Assembly (NCBI GenBank): GCA_005281725.1
Contig: SSBO01000002.1
Span: 788,345-852,344, forward strand
Source: Wuchereria bancrofti
Lineage: Eukaryota; Nematoda; Chromadorea; Rhabditida; Onchocercidae
Length of the DNA: 64,000 nucleotides
Reading direction: 5' to 3'
Shown: positions 39,343 to 52,584 of the stretch, piece by piece
Position numbering within the stretch: position 1 is the first letter of the stretch
Layout: each line of letters opens with the position of its first letter
Notes under the pieces: generated by a model
Databases searched by the model: none
The model's input: the letters and a program-made list of their open reading frames with translations, nothing else
What the model was told of the DNA's origin: nothing
Made by a program: the position numbers and the translations under genes

Positions 39343-40847
39343 GTAATATATATTGAGCAAATAGGCGGACAAACATGACCGTTTTACCGGTGGAAAAAGA
39401 GACAATCAACCGGGTCAACTGTCCATCCGTTACATTTCTCTTTCTCTCTCTCTCTCTCTCTCTCTTCATCTCTCTCCCTTCTTCTTCTTGACTACTATCA
39501 TTTTCTATTACTGTTAAAATTATGATCAGCGAAATTTCTTCAATATTTATTTCCATTCTTATCATTCTTTTCCTTTTTTTTTTTTGTTTGTTCATTATTT
39601 TCTTATTCATTTTTTTTCTCTCTACTTTATATCAAAAAAAAAAGGGAAAAGAAAATTCTTCCAAAATTTGTCGTAATTTTTTCCTAATTAATTAATATTA
39701 AAATAACAAAATTAGAATGTTAATAAAAAGCATTGAAACAAGAAAAACTAAAAATGAAGAAATGAAGTTTAATTTTTATTCATATTTTTAGTAATTAAAA
39801 AAGTAAAAAATAAACTTTTCAAAATATTTTTTAAGCAATTTTTTTAATATAATATTTTCGTTTTTTTTTTCTTTTTTAGAAAAAGGAAAAAATTATTATG
39901 AAAATAACAATTTTTCACGATATTACTAAAAGAGCAAATAATTGTTTTTTTTTTTTTCCTCTTTTCTTCTTTTTGAAAATTTAATATTTTGAATGTAAAA
40001 AAAGAGAGAAAGAAAAAGTAAAAAAATGCTTTTATTTTTGTTTTCTTCAAAATTTATTATTCATTTCAAATTTGGAAAGTAAAAAAAAAAAGAAATAAAA
40101 AGAGAAAAAAAGAAAAGAAAAAGAAAAAAAAAAGAGAAGCTAACCTATAAAAGAAACAAAGATTATTATAACCAAAGCTTTTTTAAAAAAAAAAGGAACA
40201 TAGAATAATTGCTATTAATGACCTCTTCCTCATCTTCTTTCTCTCTCCCTCCTTCCCCTCTCTCTCTCCCTCTTCCTCTCTCTGTCTTATATTTGAATTT
40301 ATGAAAATTTACAATTTCTAACATTTGTCATCCATCCATTGATGTGACATTTCTCACTTCCCGTCTCATCAGTAATCATCATATTTCAGGATATTGTTTT
40401 ATAGAAAATCATTTCGTATCTCTCATCAAATTTCATTTCATAATCTTCTTTCTCTTTTTCTTCTTCTAATCATACTAACTAATCTTTTTCACTTCTCTTT
40501 TTCTCTTTCTTTTTAATTTCAAAAATTAAACTTTATAAAAATAATAATAGAAATTAAAAAATAAATTAACAAAATAATGAATGTAACTAAATTATTTTTG
40601 CATAAAAATTATTTTTAAATTTTCTTCCTTCTCTCTCTCTCTCTCCCTCTCTTCCTCTCTCATTCTTAACAATTATCTCTCTCTTTCTTTTTTTCTCTTT
40701 GTTTTTCTCACTTATAGTCAATTGAAATGTTAAATAATTTATTTTTACTACTTAAAAACTCTAATATAATTCTGTTTTAATCATTCTTCTGTCTCTTTTC
40801 ATTCCTTTTATCATTCTATTTTTCTTACCTTCTCTAAATCTCATCCA

Positions 40848-41213
40848 TTCATTCATTCACTCACTCATTCATTCATTCATTCATTCATTCATTCATTCAT
40901 TCATTCATTCATTCACTCATTCATTCATTCATTCATTCATTCATTCATTCATTCATTCATTCATTCATTCATTCATTCATTNNNNNNNNNNNNNNNNNNN
41001 NNNNNNNNNNNNNNNNNNNNNNNNNNNNNNNNNNNNNNNNNNNNNNNNNNNNNNNNNNNNNNNNNNNNNNNNNNNNNNNNNNNNNNNNNNNNNNNNNNNN
41101 NNNNNNNNNNNNNNNNNNNNNNNNNNNNNNNNNNNNNNNNNNNNNNNNNNNNNNNNNNNNNNNNNNNNNNNNNNNNNNNNNNNNCCATTCATTCATTCAT
41201 TCATTCATTCATT
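40848..41213. repeat. (ATTC)n microsatellite
   Basis: A long tetranucleotide array interrupted by an N gap, with a few CACTC variants. Confidence 0.95.
40982..41184. other. Assembly gap inside an (ATTC)n microsatellite
   Basis: 203 N bases lie within the tetranucleotide array, so the array length is unresolved. Confidence 0.95.
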
Positions 41214-41908
41214 CCAACATTCATTTAAATCGACTATTCTTGATAATTCCTAATTATCCGTCCTTCTTTTTCTCTTCGTACATTTCTAAATCTTATCTTT
41301 TCATCTCTAATCTTCTTCTCTCTCTCTCTCTCTCTCTTCACTATCATATCATGTATTATACAGTGATAACATTACGATGACCTTATTCCTTCTTCTTTCT
41401 AATCTTCATCAATTGACCCTATCTAAAAATTCGTAAATAAAGAAGAATGAAAGAAAAAAAAATTTTTTTCATAATAAAACTGTTTACAATTTGAATAATA
41501 CATATATGATATTTAATTATTTTTCCTCACTCATTTAATTTTAATTTTAATTTGAATTTTATTATCAGTATGTTGTGATATAACATGTATTGCGTAAAAA
41601 TTTTTCAATGTATAATAATTAATTCATATGGAAAATGATGAAAATATCTTCAGAAAAGTAAAATAAAACAAATTCCCAGAAAAGACGTTTTTGTTTTAAA
41701 TAATCTCTCAATTGTAAATTATCATCGTATTTACTATTTAAATTCGATAAAATTTTCAATGATAATGTTGCATTTTAAGTAATAGGAAAATGAAAATAAA
41801 CTATAAATTTGATAAATTTTAGATAATCAATTCATTTGCAATTTAATTATAATATTATCAAAAAGATATAATTGATTAAATCAATGAAATAATAATGTAA
41901 TATATTAT

Positions 41909-42086
41909 CATTTTAATAGTTGTTAATTTAGTTATATCACTTTAAGTTAAAATAATTTAATTACTTTAAATAATTCAACAAAAAAATTTAAATAATTCAT
42001 TTTAATAGTTGTTAATTTAATCACATCATTTTAGATTAAATAATTTAATTATTTCATCATTTTCGTATCATTAATTTAATTAATAA
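41909..42086. repeat. Diverged 89-bp tandem duplication
   Basis: CATTTTAATAGTTGTTAATTT begins copies at 41909 and 41998, with matching sequence following it. Confidence 0.75.
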
Positions 42087-42216
42087 ATAGTTAATCAATA
42101 AATATTATTTGATAATTAAAAATTAGTGAAATAAATAATGTATATGAAGTAAAAATAATATGAAATTGTTAGCTGAGGCAATTTTTTTTTTAAAAAAAAT
42201 AATGAATCTAACAAAT

Positions 42217-42298
42217 CTGAGAGGAAAGAAGGAAGGAAGGAAAGAAGGAAGGAAGGAAGGAAGGAAGAAAGGAAGGAAGGAAGAAAGAAAGGAAGGAT
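42217..42298. repeat. (GGAA)n microsatellite
   Basis: An array of GGAA and GAAA. GGAA is also the core of ETS-family sites, but no function is implied. Confidence 0.9.
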
Positions 42299-42939
42299 CC
42301 TTTGATTGAAAAATTATCAAAGAGATATATTAGATGAATCGCATTAATATGCATTTTAATATTTTAAGTAGAAATAAAAATTTAAATGAGATTTGGCTAT
42401 TTTGTTTATTTGGGTAAAAAAATTTTGGGGAGAATATCTAACAAAATAAAATTTCTAGTTGGGCAAAAAAAAACGGAGGGAATTCTAGGATTTTTAAATT
42501 ATTATTAATGAAAATTAAAAGGAGCAATTTTGGAATTTCAAATCAATTAGAAAATATAATTTTTGAAAAAAAAATAAATTAAATAAATAGCGCTAATAGG
42601 AATTGACAATAGAATGTATGAAATATATTAGAATAAAATTTAAAATTTAATAAACATCTGAATTAATGCATTATGGATTTATCTATATAACTGGAAAAAA
42701 TTTTTTTTTTACGATAAGAATTTTAAATTTATTTATTTATCTTTTTTGAAAATTTTATTTTCTAATTGATTTAAATATTGAATTATTTAAACGTAAATGT
42801 TAAATTATATGAAAATTGAACGGGAGCAATTGATGAAATGGTTGCAATTGTTTCATATCGATAAAATTTAACTTAAAAATACTATTATTGGTTTTTAAGC
42901 TTTGAGTAAAAGAAAATAAAAAACAATTAATTAATCATT

Positions 42940-42940
42940 N
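42940..42940. other. Single N at the joint of an exact 158-bp direct repeat
   Basis: Positions 42782-42939 are repeated exactly at 42941-43098, with only one N between. This probably marks an unmerged contig overlap. Confidence 0.9.
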
Positions 42941-43484
42941 ATTATTTAAACGTAAATGTTAAATTATATGAAAATTGAACGGGAGCAATTGATGAAATGG
43001 TTGCAATTGTTTCATATCGATAAAATTTAACTTAAAAATACTATTATTGGTTTTTAAGCTTTGAGTAAAAGAAAATAAAAAACAATTAATTAATCATTTA
43101 AAATGTTTCCATTCTTCTTTTCTAACACTTTCCGAATGTTTTTATTCCCATTGGTTAATAAATCATTCAAATATTTGAATAATTTTAAAATGTTATTAAT
43201 TTTCTTGAAATCAAAAAAGAAAAAAAAAATGGATGAGAAAATGTTTGTTAAAATACGGTAATATATGAGATTTGTAATTTTATCATAATAAATTTGTTAA
43301 AGTTAAAAAAAAAAATGAAAGAGAGAGAAAGCAAATGAATTATCTCTGATAATAAATTTTGAAATTTCAATTTAGTATTCTTTTTTACAAAAAGAAACTT
43401 CAATTCAATTAATAAAAGATTTTAAAATCTTCATTGTCCTAATTAAAATTTTTCATTCATTCATTTCACAAAAATATTTTCTAG

Positions 43485-43562
43485 GCCAATGCAATTATTA
43501 ATGATTTATTAATTCTCATTTCTGATACTAATCATTATGAGAGTCTGACCAATGCCAAATAA
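43485..43562 (+). CDS. Candidate plus-strand terminal exon
   Basis: Acceptor aaatattttctag is followed in phase 0 by 25 codons and TAA: ANAIINDLLILISDTNHYES then LTNAK. The acceptor matches the form used in genes A and B. No upstream exon with a phase 0 donor was identified on this strand. Confidence 0.33.
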   Translation, partial: ANAIINDLLILISDTNHYESLTNAK

Positions 43563-43817
43563 TGACCATAAGTTGGGATTCTGATAAACAAATTGTAATA
43601 TTACATAAAATTTTGAACTAATTAATTCTACAACTAACATTACTTTTAATTATTATTGTTTAAATCTATTTTTTTTTCCAAATTTTTCTCCTTTTAAATT
43701 CTTTATTGCATTAAAATAATTGTAATTTAAAACTATTTTATATTAATTACACCAAATTTCTTTTCATTTCTGATTTTTTTAACCATATGAAAGATTAATT
43801 TCTCATTTACCCAAAGT

Positions 43818-43827
43818 ATGATAATTA

Positions 43828-43899
<72 letters not shown>

Positions 43900-43995
43900 G
43901 TAATAATGGTAATAATAATAACAATAGTAATAATAATAATAACAATAATAATGGTAATAATAATAATAATACTAATAGTAATAATAATAATAACA

Positions 43996-44042
<47 letters not shown>
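43818..44042. repeat. (AAT)n microsatellite, about 220 bp
   Basis: Near-pure AAT with scattered GTAAT and GGTAAT interruptions. The long Asn or Leu ORFs here are repeat translations. Confidence 0.95.
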
Positions 44043-44722
44043 CTAATACATACTAGAAATTTAGTTTTTGCTTAATACTAAAAAAAAAATTTGAAATAAA
44101 AAAAGGCAGAAGAAAGAAAGAAAAAAAGAAACAAATGACAATCTCTTAGCTATTTCGCTCATTTTTCATTTTATTGATGATAAAAGCATATTGTTTGTTT
44201 CGATTTTGGGATAATATTTCAAAAAAAAAAAATCGAAGAATTTCTTTTTTTTCTTTCTTTTTTTTTCGTTTCAATTTTAAAATGAAAAAATCAAACACAG
44301 TTTATTCACACATTTGTTTTTCTTTAAGGCATCAAAAACATTTCTGCTTTTAAATGTTACAATTATCATTTCAACAAATTGTAAAAAAAAAAGAAAAAAA
44401 AACTTTGAATTGGGGATTTTTGCACCAAACAATGTTTATTTCTAACTTTTTGGTGTTTTGTTCTCTTTTTTTTTTTGTTTTGTTTTGTTTTCAAAAATAA
44501 AATGAAATTTTTTTTATTCTTTCTTTTGAAAGTTTTCACTTTTCTGTTTCATATTTTTTGTATGAAATTTAAATAAAAAGAAAAGGATGAAGGGGGCAAA
44601 TTTAAAAATTGTATATGAAATTTGTTCTGCTTAAAGAGTTTAATCTAATTCGATTGGATTAGATCAAATTTTTTCATGTTTAATTTTGAATTTGACAGAT
44701 TTTACAAATAAATAAACGTCGT

Positions 44723-44753
<31 letters not shown>

Positions 44754-47700
44754 AAGAGAGAGAGAGCTGTTTAGATGGATTATTACATCGAATCATTTAA
44801 ATTCCTTCAATTTTAACTTCATTTTATTTCATTTAATTTAGTTATTCAATTTCTAAAAATTTTTTGCTTACTTCTTTTCCTGCTCGAAAATTTTCCGCTA
44901 TGAATAAAATCGAATATTACTGGCATTTTATTAATTGTTTATGATAATTTATTAAGTACATTTTTGTTATATAAATAGTAAAAACATTTCCGTTTCCAAA
45001 TTTCAATACAAAATTCAAAATTTGCATCATTAACAAAGCTAATCAATTATTTTTTTAAACTAATTTCAGAAAAATTCAGTTCTTTCCACTAATCCAAATC
45101 AGTTAATGAAATTAAGTACTAAAAATTTTACAGCACAGAATCTAATTACTTAATTTTGCTTGATTTAGAATCAATTCATTATTCTTCTTCTCTATCATTT
45201 TGTCATTAACTTATTAAAAATTAATTGATTTACTTTTAAAAAATTAATGGAGGAATTAATTAATACAGCTTGTAAAATTCTTTATCATTTTTTCATAAGT
45301 TTCATTTTTTAAAAGAAAAACTCGAAAATAATTTCATTTTTTCTTTCCTTTTTTCCTTTATACTTTTTTTTGCAATTATTATTATTATTATTATTTAAAT
45401 GAATTTCACAAAAAGTTTTGTAATATAAAATCACTGAGACAAACACAGAAATCATTTTTATCATTTATAACATTTTTTTGAAAAAAAAAAAGAAAGGAAA
45501 AAAGAAACAGGGAAAACTCCGTTTAAAAATGAAAAAAAAATTCAACGTTTCATTTTTTCATTTATTTATATTACTTTACAAGAAAAAAAATTAGAAAAAA
45601 AAATTGTTGCTTTTATTATTTCAACAAATTTCACTTTACTTTTTCTACAACAACAGATGCTGACTTTTTATCCTTTTTTTTTTTTGTGAGCAATGAAAGA
45701 AGATTAAACCGGAATGAAACCGGAAAAATGGAAATAGAATGAATAGATTAACATTTATTAGTATCAGTTTAATAAGACAACAAATAAGCTTTTTCTCTTT
45801 TTAAACATTAAAATTTGGCTAATTTTTGTATGAGAAAATTGCCATTTTGTCAACTTTCTAAATATTTGAAGAGAAAATTGTCATTTTTTTTCATCTATTT
45901 TTCATGAAATTCTCAAATTTAAAATTAATTAGAAATTTTGTTCGTTTATTTTGTTTTTTCAAATTTTCTAATTACATTTAAATTCCGAAATTTCATGAAA
46001 GATGAATGAATAAAAAAAAAAAAAGGAAGAAAAGGAAAAAGAAGAAAAAAAAGGAATGAATGAACGATTGAATGATTTCTAAATATTTTGAAATTTTTTT
46101 TTTTTTTTTTTTAAATATTCTTTCGATCTTTTTAAATTGCAATTTAACGAAGAATGAATTTTACTCACATTTAATTAATTCATAACTAAAATTCCCTTCA
46201 AAAATTTAAGTAAAGCAAAGAAAGAAAAAAAAAAAAATTTTTTTTTTTTTTTCAGTCTAAATTTATTGAAAAAATTTTCTAACTAATATGCAAGCAATTG
46301 AGAGCAATGCTTTCTTTTCATATAAATACTACCAATTTAATCTTTTTTGACTAAAATAGAAATGACATTCTCATAAATCATTCATTGCAACATCATCCAT
46401 TAAGCGATGTAACAATGAGAAAAAAAAAAGATGAAATTCGTTTCGTTTTTATTTGAAATTTTAAAACAGATGGAATTTTATTACGGGGAGATTTTTCATT
46501 TACTGAAAAATTTTGTGAAAAAAAAAAAAAAACATGTTTTGAGTAATAGAAAAATAATTATTGAATTGAATTAAATTTCATAAATGTATATGCGTATTAT
46601 AGAAAATAAATTAAATTAATTAATTGATTAATTAATTAAATAAATATATGTAAATCAAATTTTAATTGTAAAAGTAATTATTGGATTAAACTGAATTGAA
46701 TTCCATAAATGTATATGCATGTTATAGTAAATAAATTAAATTAATTAAGCAAATAAAATAAATAAATAAATGAATGGATAAATAAATAAGTAAATAAATA
46801 TATATATATAAGTCAAATTTTTATTATTTCATTTTTCAAATTAGACTAATCATTGGAATAGCAAAAATATTTAAATTAGAATCTTTCAATAGTTTCATTC
46901 ATTTATATATAACATTTTTAGTGTAATCATTATAAGATTTATTTCATAGCTTTGCAACAAATAATTCAAAATGAATAGACGGTGGTTTTGTTAGTTAGTT
47001 AACTAATTGATTGATAATTAATTAATTAATCAATCAGTCAGAACACATTTATGAATAAAATTTTAACTGAAAAATTGAGTGATGTTTTATTTATTTGTTT
47101 GATTTTTTTTTTGGCTTGAAAATTATCGAAATGCAAAAGAAAAAGGACAATGGTAGAAATTAATTTATAATTATTAAAGAAAAAAGAAATAATTAATTTA
47201 TTAAAGGAAGAATGAATGAATAAGGCATAATTTTTATGATTAGAATTAATACACATAAGTTCATTACATTTTTAAATTAAATTTAGTAAAATAATTTCTG
47301 ATAACATTTCAAATTAAACTAATAATAATAATAATATCAGCTCCTAATAACTACCTTTTAGTGTTATCAAATTAAATCAAATATCGAATAAATGAAAATT
47401 TTCTATTGAAAATTAAAATTATATTCCCTAAAATATTCATTGAACATTTTACTTTATTTTTCCTTTTTTTTTTCGTTAAAAAAAGAATTTTTAAGAGAAT
47501 AACAAAATATTTCATTCTTACACTAAATTTATTCATATGTGAACACATTTACAATTAAAATTAATATAAATAGAAGAAATAATTGAAAATTTTAGTAAGT
47601 ATATGAAATGTAAACTTTTTTCAATTTTTTGAAATGTTTTTTCAAATTTTACTTCTTTTTGAAAAAAAAGGGAAAAAAGAAGGGAAAAGAATTAAAAATT

Positions 47701-48776
47701 GCAAATAATATTTGAATTTCTTTAGAGAAAAATTAATATAAATATTAAAACTTAATTTTTTAATTATTTCAATTCATTAATTATTTTCTCGTTTTTTCTT
47801 TTAGGTGAAAAAAAAGACATAAACTTGATCATACTTTATTTTATTTTTTACTAAGTGTGAAAATTGTGACACGAAAAAAAAAAAGCTGTGACAAATTTAA
47901 GTTTTTAGAAAGATGAAGGATTGATTGGAAAGAGAGAGAGAGAGAGTGAAAGAGAGGAAGAGAGGTAGAAAGAGAAGGAAAAGAATGAATTTCATGATGA
48001 TTTTCTCTTCCAATAACTCTTTGTAAATCGAAATATATACTTACGTATAAATATGTATGTATGTATGCGTGTATGTGTATGTGCGTGTATGTATGTTTGT
48101 GTATGTACACATGCACATACATATAAAAAGTGTGTACTACTACTCTCTGTTCCTCAAAAATTGATCTTTGAATTCTTTCTCAAAATTTAATTTAATCAAA
48201 TTTGTTAGTGAAAATTCCTTCTAACATTATGTTAATATTACTTAAAATCTTTTAAATATTTTGATGCGATAAGTATTTTTAGATAAGTGAAAAAAAAATA
48301 GGTAAATAAGATTGATAAATTATTCAATCTCAATGAATATTTGTTTACTATGGAAGACAAACTGAATTATGCATTTTAATTTAACTGATAATTATATCAG
48401 AACACACTGTTAAACAATCATATTTTAACTTTTGAATATTTCGTGTAATTTCCATTTCTATTCTCATCCAATCTCATTTTCTCTCTCTCTCTTCTTTGTC
48501 TCATGAATTATTTAAATTATATTTTAAATTTGGAAAAAAAATTAAATAATTGAACTTGGAAAAATATTCCTGAAGAGTTAATTATAAATTAGCAAAGGAT
48601 GACAAGACCAACTGCTTAATTAATGCTATTGTCATTTTTATTTTTAAGAGTAGCGGCAATTGTCTTTCAGAAATATTTTTGAATTATATCAACAAATTAG
48701 TATCCGATAATTTGTTCCGAAAATCAGAATAAGGTGATAGAATGTTTTCTCGTTCATATATCTCTTCCAGTCTTTC
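44043..48776. other. No gene seen
   Basis: AT-rich, with homopolymers, a 125-bp duplication and a TATG microsatellite near 48050-48120. Confidence 0.55.
46555..46804. repeat. Diverged 125-bp tandem duplication
   Basis: CATAAATGTATATG occurs at 46579 and 46704, both preceded by TGAATTGAATT and followed by AAATAAATTAAATTAATTA. Confidence 0.75.
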
Positions 48777-49250
48777 CTGGTCACTTTTATCTTCCATGTC
48801 ACTTCATCCGCCTCCGCTCCATCTTCCCTGTCACTTCATCCGTCTCCGGTATAACCTTTCTTCATCTTCCCTGCCATTTCATCGTCTCCGCTCCATCTTC
48901 CCTGTCACTTCATCCGCCTCCGCTCCATCTTCCCTGTCACTTCATCCGTCTCCGCTCCATCTTCCCTGTTACTTCATCCGTCTCCGGTATATCCTTTCTC
49001 CATCTTCCCTGTCACTTCATCCGTCTCCGGTATATCCTTTCTCCATCTTCCCTGTCACTTCATCCGTCTCCGGTATATCCTTTCTCCATCTTCCATATCA
49101 TTTCATCCGTCTCCGGTATATCCTTTCTCCATCTTCCCTGTCACTTCATCCGTCTCCGGTATATCCTTTCTCCATCTTCCCTGTCACTTCATCCGTCTCC
49201 GGTATATCCTTTCTCCATCTCCCTTGTCATTTCATCCGTCTCCGGCATAT
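48777..49250. repeat. Minisatellite of alternating 32-bp and 43-bp units
   Basis: The unit core is CTCCATCTTCCCTGTCACTT plus CATCCGTCTCCG. Longer units add GTATATCCTTT. About a dozen copies, with point variants (Cgcctccg, catatcattt). It is richer in G+C than its surroundings, and two plus frames stay open for 184 codons only because the unit lacks stops. Confidence 0.88.
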
Positions 49251-49701
49251 CTCTTCCCTACCTTTACGCCCTCTCACTTACTTTCTGACTATCTAAGTGA
49301 TTTTAGATGAGATAGAACAAAATAAATAAATAATGCAAAGTAAATTGAAAATCATATTAAATTCATTGTCATTTCTTTCTTTTTTCTTTTGTTTACTCTA
49401 TTTACTGTCGACGAATGACAATTTTCTTTCTTTTTTTTTTTTTGAATAACTAACAAAAAAAAAGCATAACAAATAAAAAATTTTGGTCAACAAGGTAAAA
49501 AGTCGATAAATCTCAGAATTAAAAAAGTAGGATATAGAATAGAATAGAAAAGAGGACAGAATAAAAAAAGGATTGCATATAAAACAATGCAAGAATAGAA
49601 AAAAGAGAGAAAGAAACGAAAGATTAAAAAAAAGCTTCTCAAGCATAATAAATAGGAGAAAATACCTTAAATTAAAAAGAAAAACCGACATTCTACCGCC
49701 A

Positions 49702-49770
49702 TGTGTGTGTGTATGTATGTATGTGTGTATGTGTGTGTGTGTATGTATGTATGTGTGTGTATGTTTGTAA
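49702..49770. repeat. TG/TATG microsatellite
   Basis: TGTGTG and TATG units. Confidence 0.9.
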
Positions 49771-49960
49771 ACGGAATGGAAAAGAGAATAACGTTTTTAT
49801 CGTTGTTGGAAGAAGGAAAGAACAACTATGAATAATGATTGAATTTTGCCAAAAAAGGGGAGAAAGAGAGAGGGAGAGAGAGAGGGAGAAGTAGAAAGAA
49901 AGAAAGAGAGAGAGAGAAAGACAAGGAGAAGAGTTAAGAGAAAGAAGAAATAAGTGTAAG

Positions 49961-50062
49961 TTATTTTTGAAGTGATATCAAAAAATTATCAGCTTTATTG
50001 CACACTTCCCATTTCCATTTGTGATCGATCTTTAATGAGACGGCCATTTTTGACCAAATTAA
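49961..50062 (-). CDS. Candidate minus-strand terminal exon or 28-residue ORF
   Basis: Acceptor taactgtaacag is followed in phase 0 by 33 codons and TAA: LIWSKMAVSLKIDHKWKWEV and CNKADNFLISLQK. Three Trp codons are unlikely by chance in such AT-rich DNA. An internal ATG in good context (aaaATGG) would give a free-standing 28-residue peptide. Family unknown. Confidence 0.33.
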   Translation of the reverse strand, partial: LIWSKMAVSLKIDHKWKWEVCNKADNFLISLQK

Positions 50063-50749
50063 CTGTTACAGTTAATTAATTAACCACCTAATTAATTAAT
50101 TATCATAAATTTTGTATGCCAGAAAAAAAGAAGAAAGAAATGGATTTATAAGTATGCAAAGATAATCGCTATTATTATTTTTTTTTTTTTAAATATCAAT
50201 GAAATTGAAGGATAATTCAATTTACACTTCTTATCTTATTTCTTTCCTTATTACGTAACTATTTCATTGATTCTATTTATCATTAAATATGGAATGATTG
50301 GAATGATTCAGAAAATGATAATAAGATGAAGGTCAAGATTTGCAGTGATCTAAAAGATGACTAGACAAAAGCGCTTTTGTCATTAATTCTTTTATTTTTA
50401 CGGATTGCTTTTGTTAATGGTAAAAAAAAATCAAAAAAAAAAGGAGGAACGTTGTTCTTCGTAAGGAAATTTGTTAAGTTTCTGCAATGATCGTTGTTCT
50501 TCCTTTCTTTCTTTTTTTTTCGAACTAAACTTTAAACAAAATTTCCATTCCTTCGGATGAATTCTTGCTCAATTTTAAATTAATTATGAAATCTCTGAAA
50601 TTTTCATTTATTTGATAAATTTTTCGTCAAAGGTATGTCTTAATGGAAGGAATAGTCTTGAAATTAACATAAGTGATAGTTTTAAAAAAGAAAAAATAAG
50701 TGATAGTTTTAATTGAAGGATGTTATTTGTATATATTACTGTTCTCGCA

Positions 50750-51085
50750 TCTGCTACCATTATCATTATCATAATCAGTGCCATTACTAGTCATCAGCAT
50801 CGTCACCATCATTTGTCACAATCATTATCATCATTATTATTATCACCACCACTATCATCATCATCCTCACTACTATCATCAATAACATTACCACCATTGT
50901 TATCATCACGAACTCCTTTATCACTATCACCATTTCCCATTATCCCATTACTATCACCATCGCCATTATCATCATTATTATTATTATTATCCTCACTATT
51001 ATCATTAACATTACCATTATCATCATTATCACCACCACTATGACCATTATGATCATTATTATCATAATCATTCTTACCATAATCT
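50750..51085. repeat. Degenerate (ATC)n trinucleotide region
   Basis: A mosaic of ATC, ATT, ACC and CAT triplets. It opens long ORFs on both strands (Ser/Leu/Pro on plus, Asp/Asn/Gly on minus), neither convincing. Confidence 0.85.
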
Positions 51086-52584
51086 GAAAGCAAATTTATT
51101 CAAAAAACAGTCAAAAACAAAGGAAGAAAAAGAGGAAAAATAGAATGATTGAAATTAGTAAATTAAGTGGTGAAGATGATAATGTAGTATTTGAAGTAGT
51201 ATTCAAAAGATTTCATTAAAGTAATTAATCAAAAATTAATAAAACTATTACTGAAAACTGTACCTGCTATTGTAATATAAAAAATATATATTTAAAAAAC
51301 TTATTCAAAATTTTTGAAATTTTTTACTCTTTTTTCCTGCATTTACTACTCTAATTTTTATCATTTATATACTTACTTTTTTATAATAAAATCATAAATT
51401 GTAGCAATAGCAAAATATGATAATATTAATATTTAGCAATAACAATAATTTCATGCTATTAAGCAAAATGTTCCTAATTAACAAAAGAAAATTTGAACTT
51501 TTTCCGCTTTACAACGAATAGAAGCAATTGAAAAAGGGAAAAGACAAAAAAAAAAAAAATTGTGGGTCGAAATTTTTTAAAATTGATTCAACTTTTGAAA
51601 GATGAAAAGGAATAAAAAAGGACAAGTAATTAATGTGAAAGAACAAGTGTTTCTTTCCCTTTCATTTATTTATCGTATAAATTTGTCAAGTTAAATAAAA
51701 AATTACTCGAATAATTACAAAGTCATGAATTAATGAATTAATTAAAAGTTTCATAATCGACACAGCATTTTAAAATCATATCCTTATCATTGACTGAATT
51801 AATTAATTGTTTAATTCAGTTCTTCGGCTTTCAAATTGCTTGATGATTATTCCAATATTAATTAATTTAAAATATTGGGCTAAAATAAGAAAAAAACTGA
51901 ATTAATAGGAAAAAAATTCTATTTTGTTATAATAAATCATTCAGTTAAAACTTGTTATTTATAAAAATGAAAGAAGAAATTTAATTGAAAAGGTTGACAA
52001 AATACAAAAAATGAGTGAACAATGAATAAACAGATGATGGATCCTTCAGATAAAATTTGATTTTTTGTTTATTCCAAATGAAATCGAGTCAAATTAAACC
52101 GAATCGAAATATCTGTTAAATTCAAATTTCGTTTTAAGTTAAACAATCATTAATTCATGTCATCACCTAAGCTTTTTTTTATTATCAGCAATATGACTAT
52201 TGATAATAGATTACTGATAAGATTTAAAGTTTTTAATGCATTATCATCAGAATAATGATAATGTTTAAAATGTGAAACAAAATAATAGCAGTAAAATGAC
52301 AAAAATATTATTTCAATTGTTAACAAAATGAAATTTTAGGAAGAGAAATTAAATTTTATAAAAATAATTTGCACAAATTTGATTCATTTTAATTATATTC
52401 ATATAATTTGTCATTCACAAGTTAAGTTGTAAAATTCGACGAGAACAAAATATCGCATTTTACCAAACAAATAATTATTATAATTAAAATTGTCAAATCG
52501 ATCTAAAATTCATTGATGGAAGAAATGATTGATGAATGATTTAAATGTGATCTCTACGGGCATTTTGCATTTTTCAAACAGGTT

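Larger units (their letters stand above)
38940..39610 (-). pseudogene. Candidate three-exon gene or pseudogene with in-frame TGA, ending Ser-Lys-Leu
   Basis: Three minus-strand segments join in phase. First, 39341-39610 has 90 codons from ATG, ending STGKTVMFVRLFAQYILQ at donor gtagat. Second, 39096-39268 follows acceptor ttggtttag and has 57 codons plus two bases. Third, 38940-38949 follows acceptor aatcttttag and completes Ser, then Lys-Leu-stop. The middle exon starts MMKRMKEIV, meets a TGA (codon 100), then continues in the same frame with GGIVGKAVGEGRGKNEIVEL and DIENDNLKARGKIYRVEG. The part after the stop looks more protein-like than anything around it. The TGA may be a sequencing error, an inactivating mutation, or a sign that the model is wrong. 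A C-terminal SKL is the classic PTS1 peroxisomal signal, but three residues can arise by chance. The (TACC)n repeat lies inside intron 1. I do not recognise the family. Confidence 0.4.

Noticed and set aside
43733..44075. Poly-Leu and poly-Asn ORFs
   Set aside because: Direct translations of the AAT microsatellite.
48577..48690. Minus-strand frame ISERQLPLLLKIKMTIALIK
   Set aside because: Another frame in the same place is open (TIAATLKNKNDNSIN); no pyrimidine tract before the AG.
48734..49296. Two overlapping 184-codon frames (Ser/Pro/His-rich)
   Set aside because: Two frames open over the same minisatellite cannot both be coding. The 43-bp unit would shift frame at each copy.
50720..51093. 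Asp/Asn/Gly-rich minus-strand ORF and Ser/Leu plus-strand ORF
   Set aside because: Both derive from a degenerate ATC/ATT repeat; no splice sites or start context.
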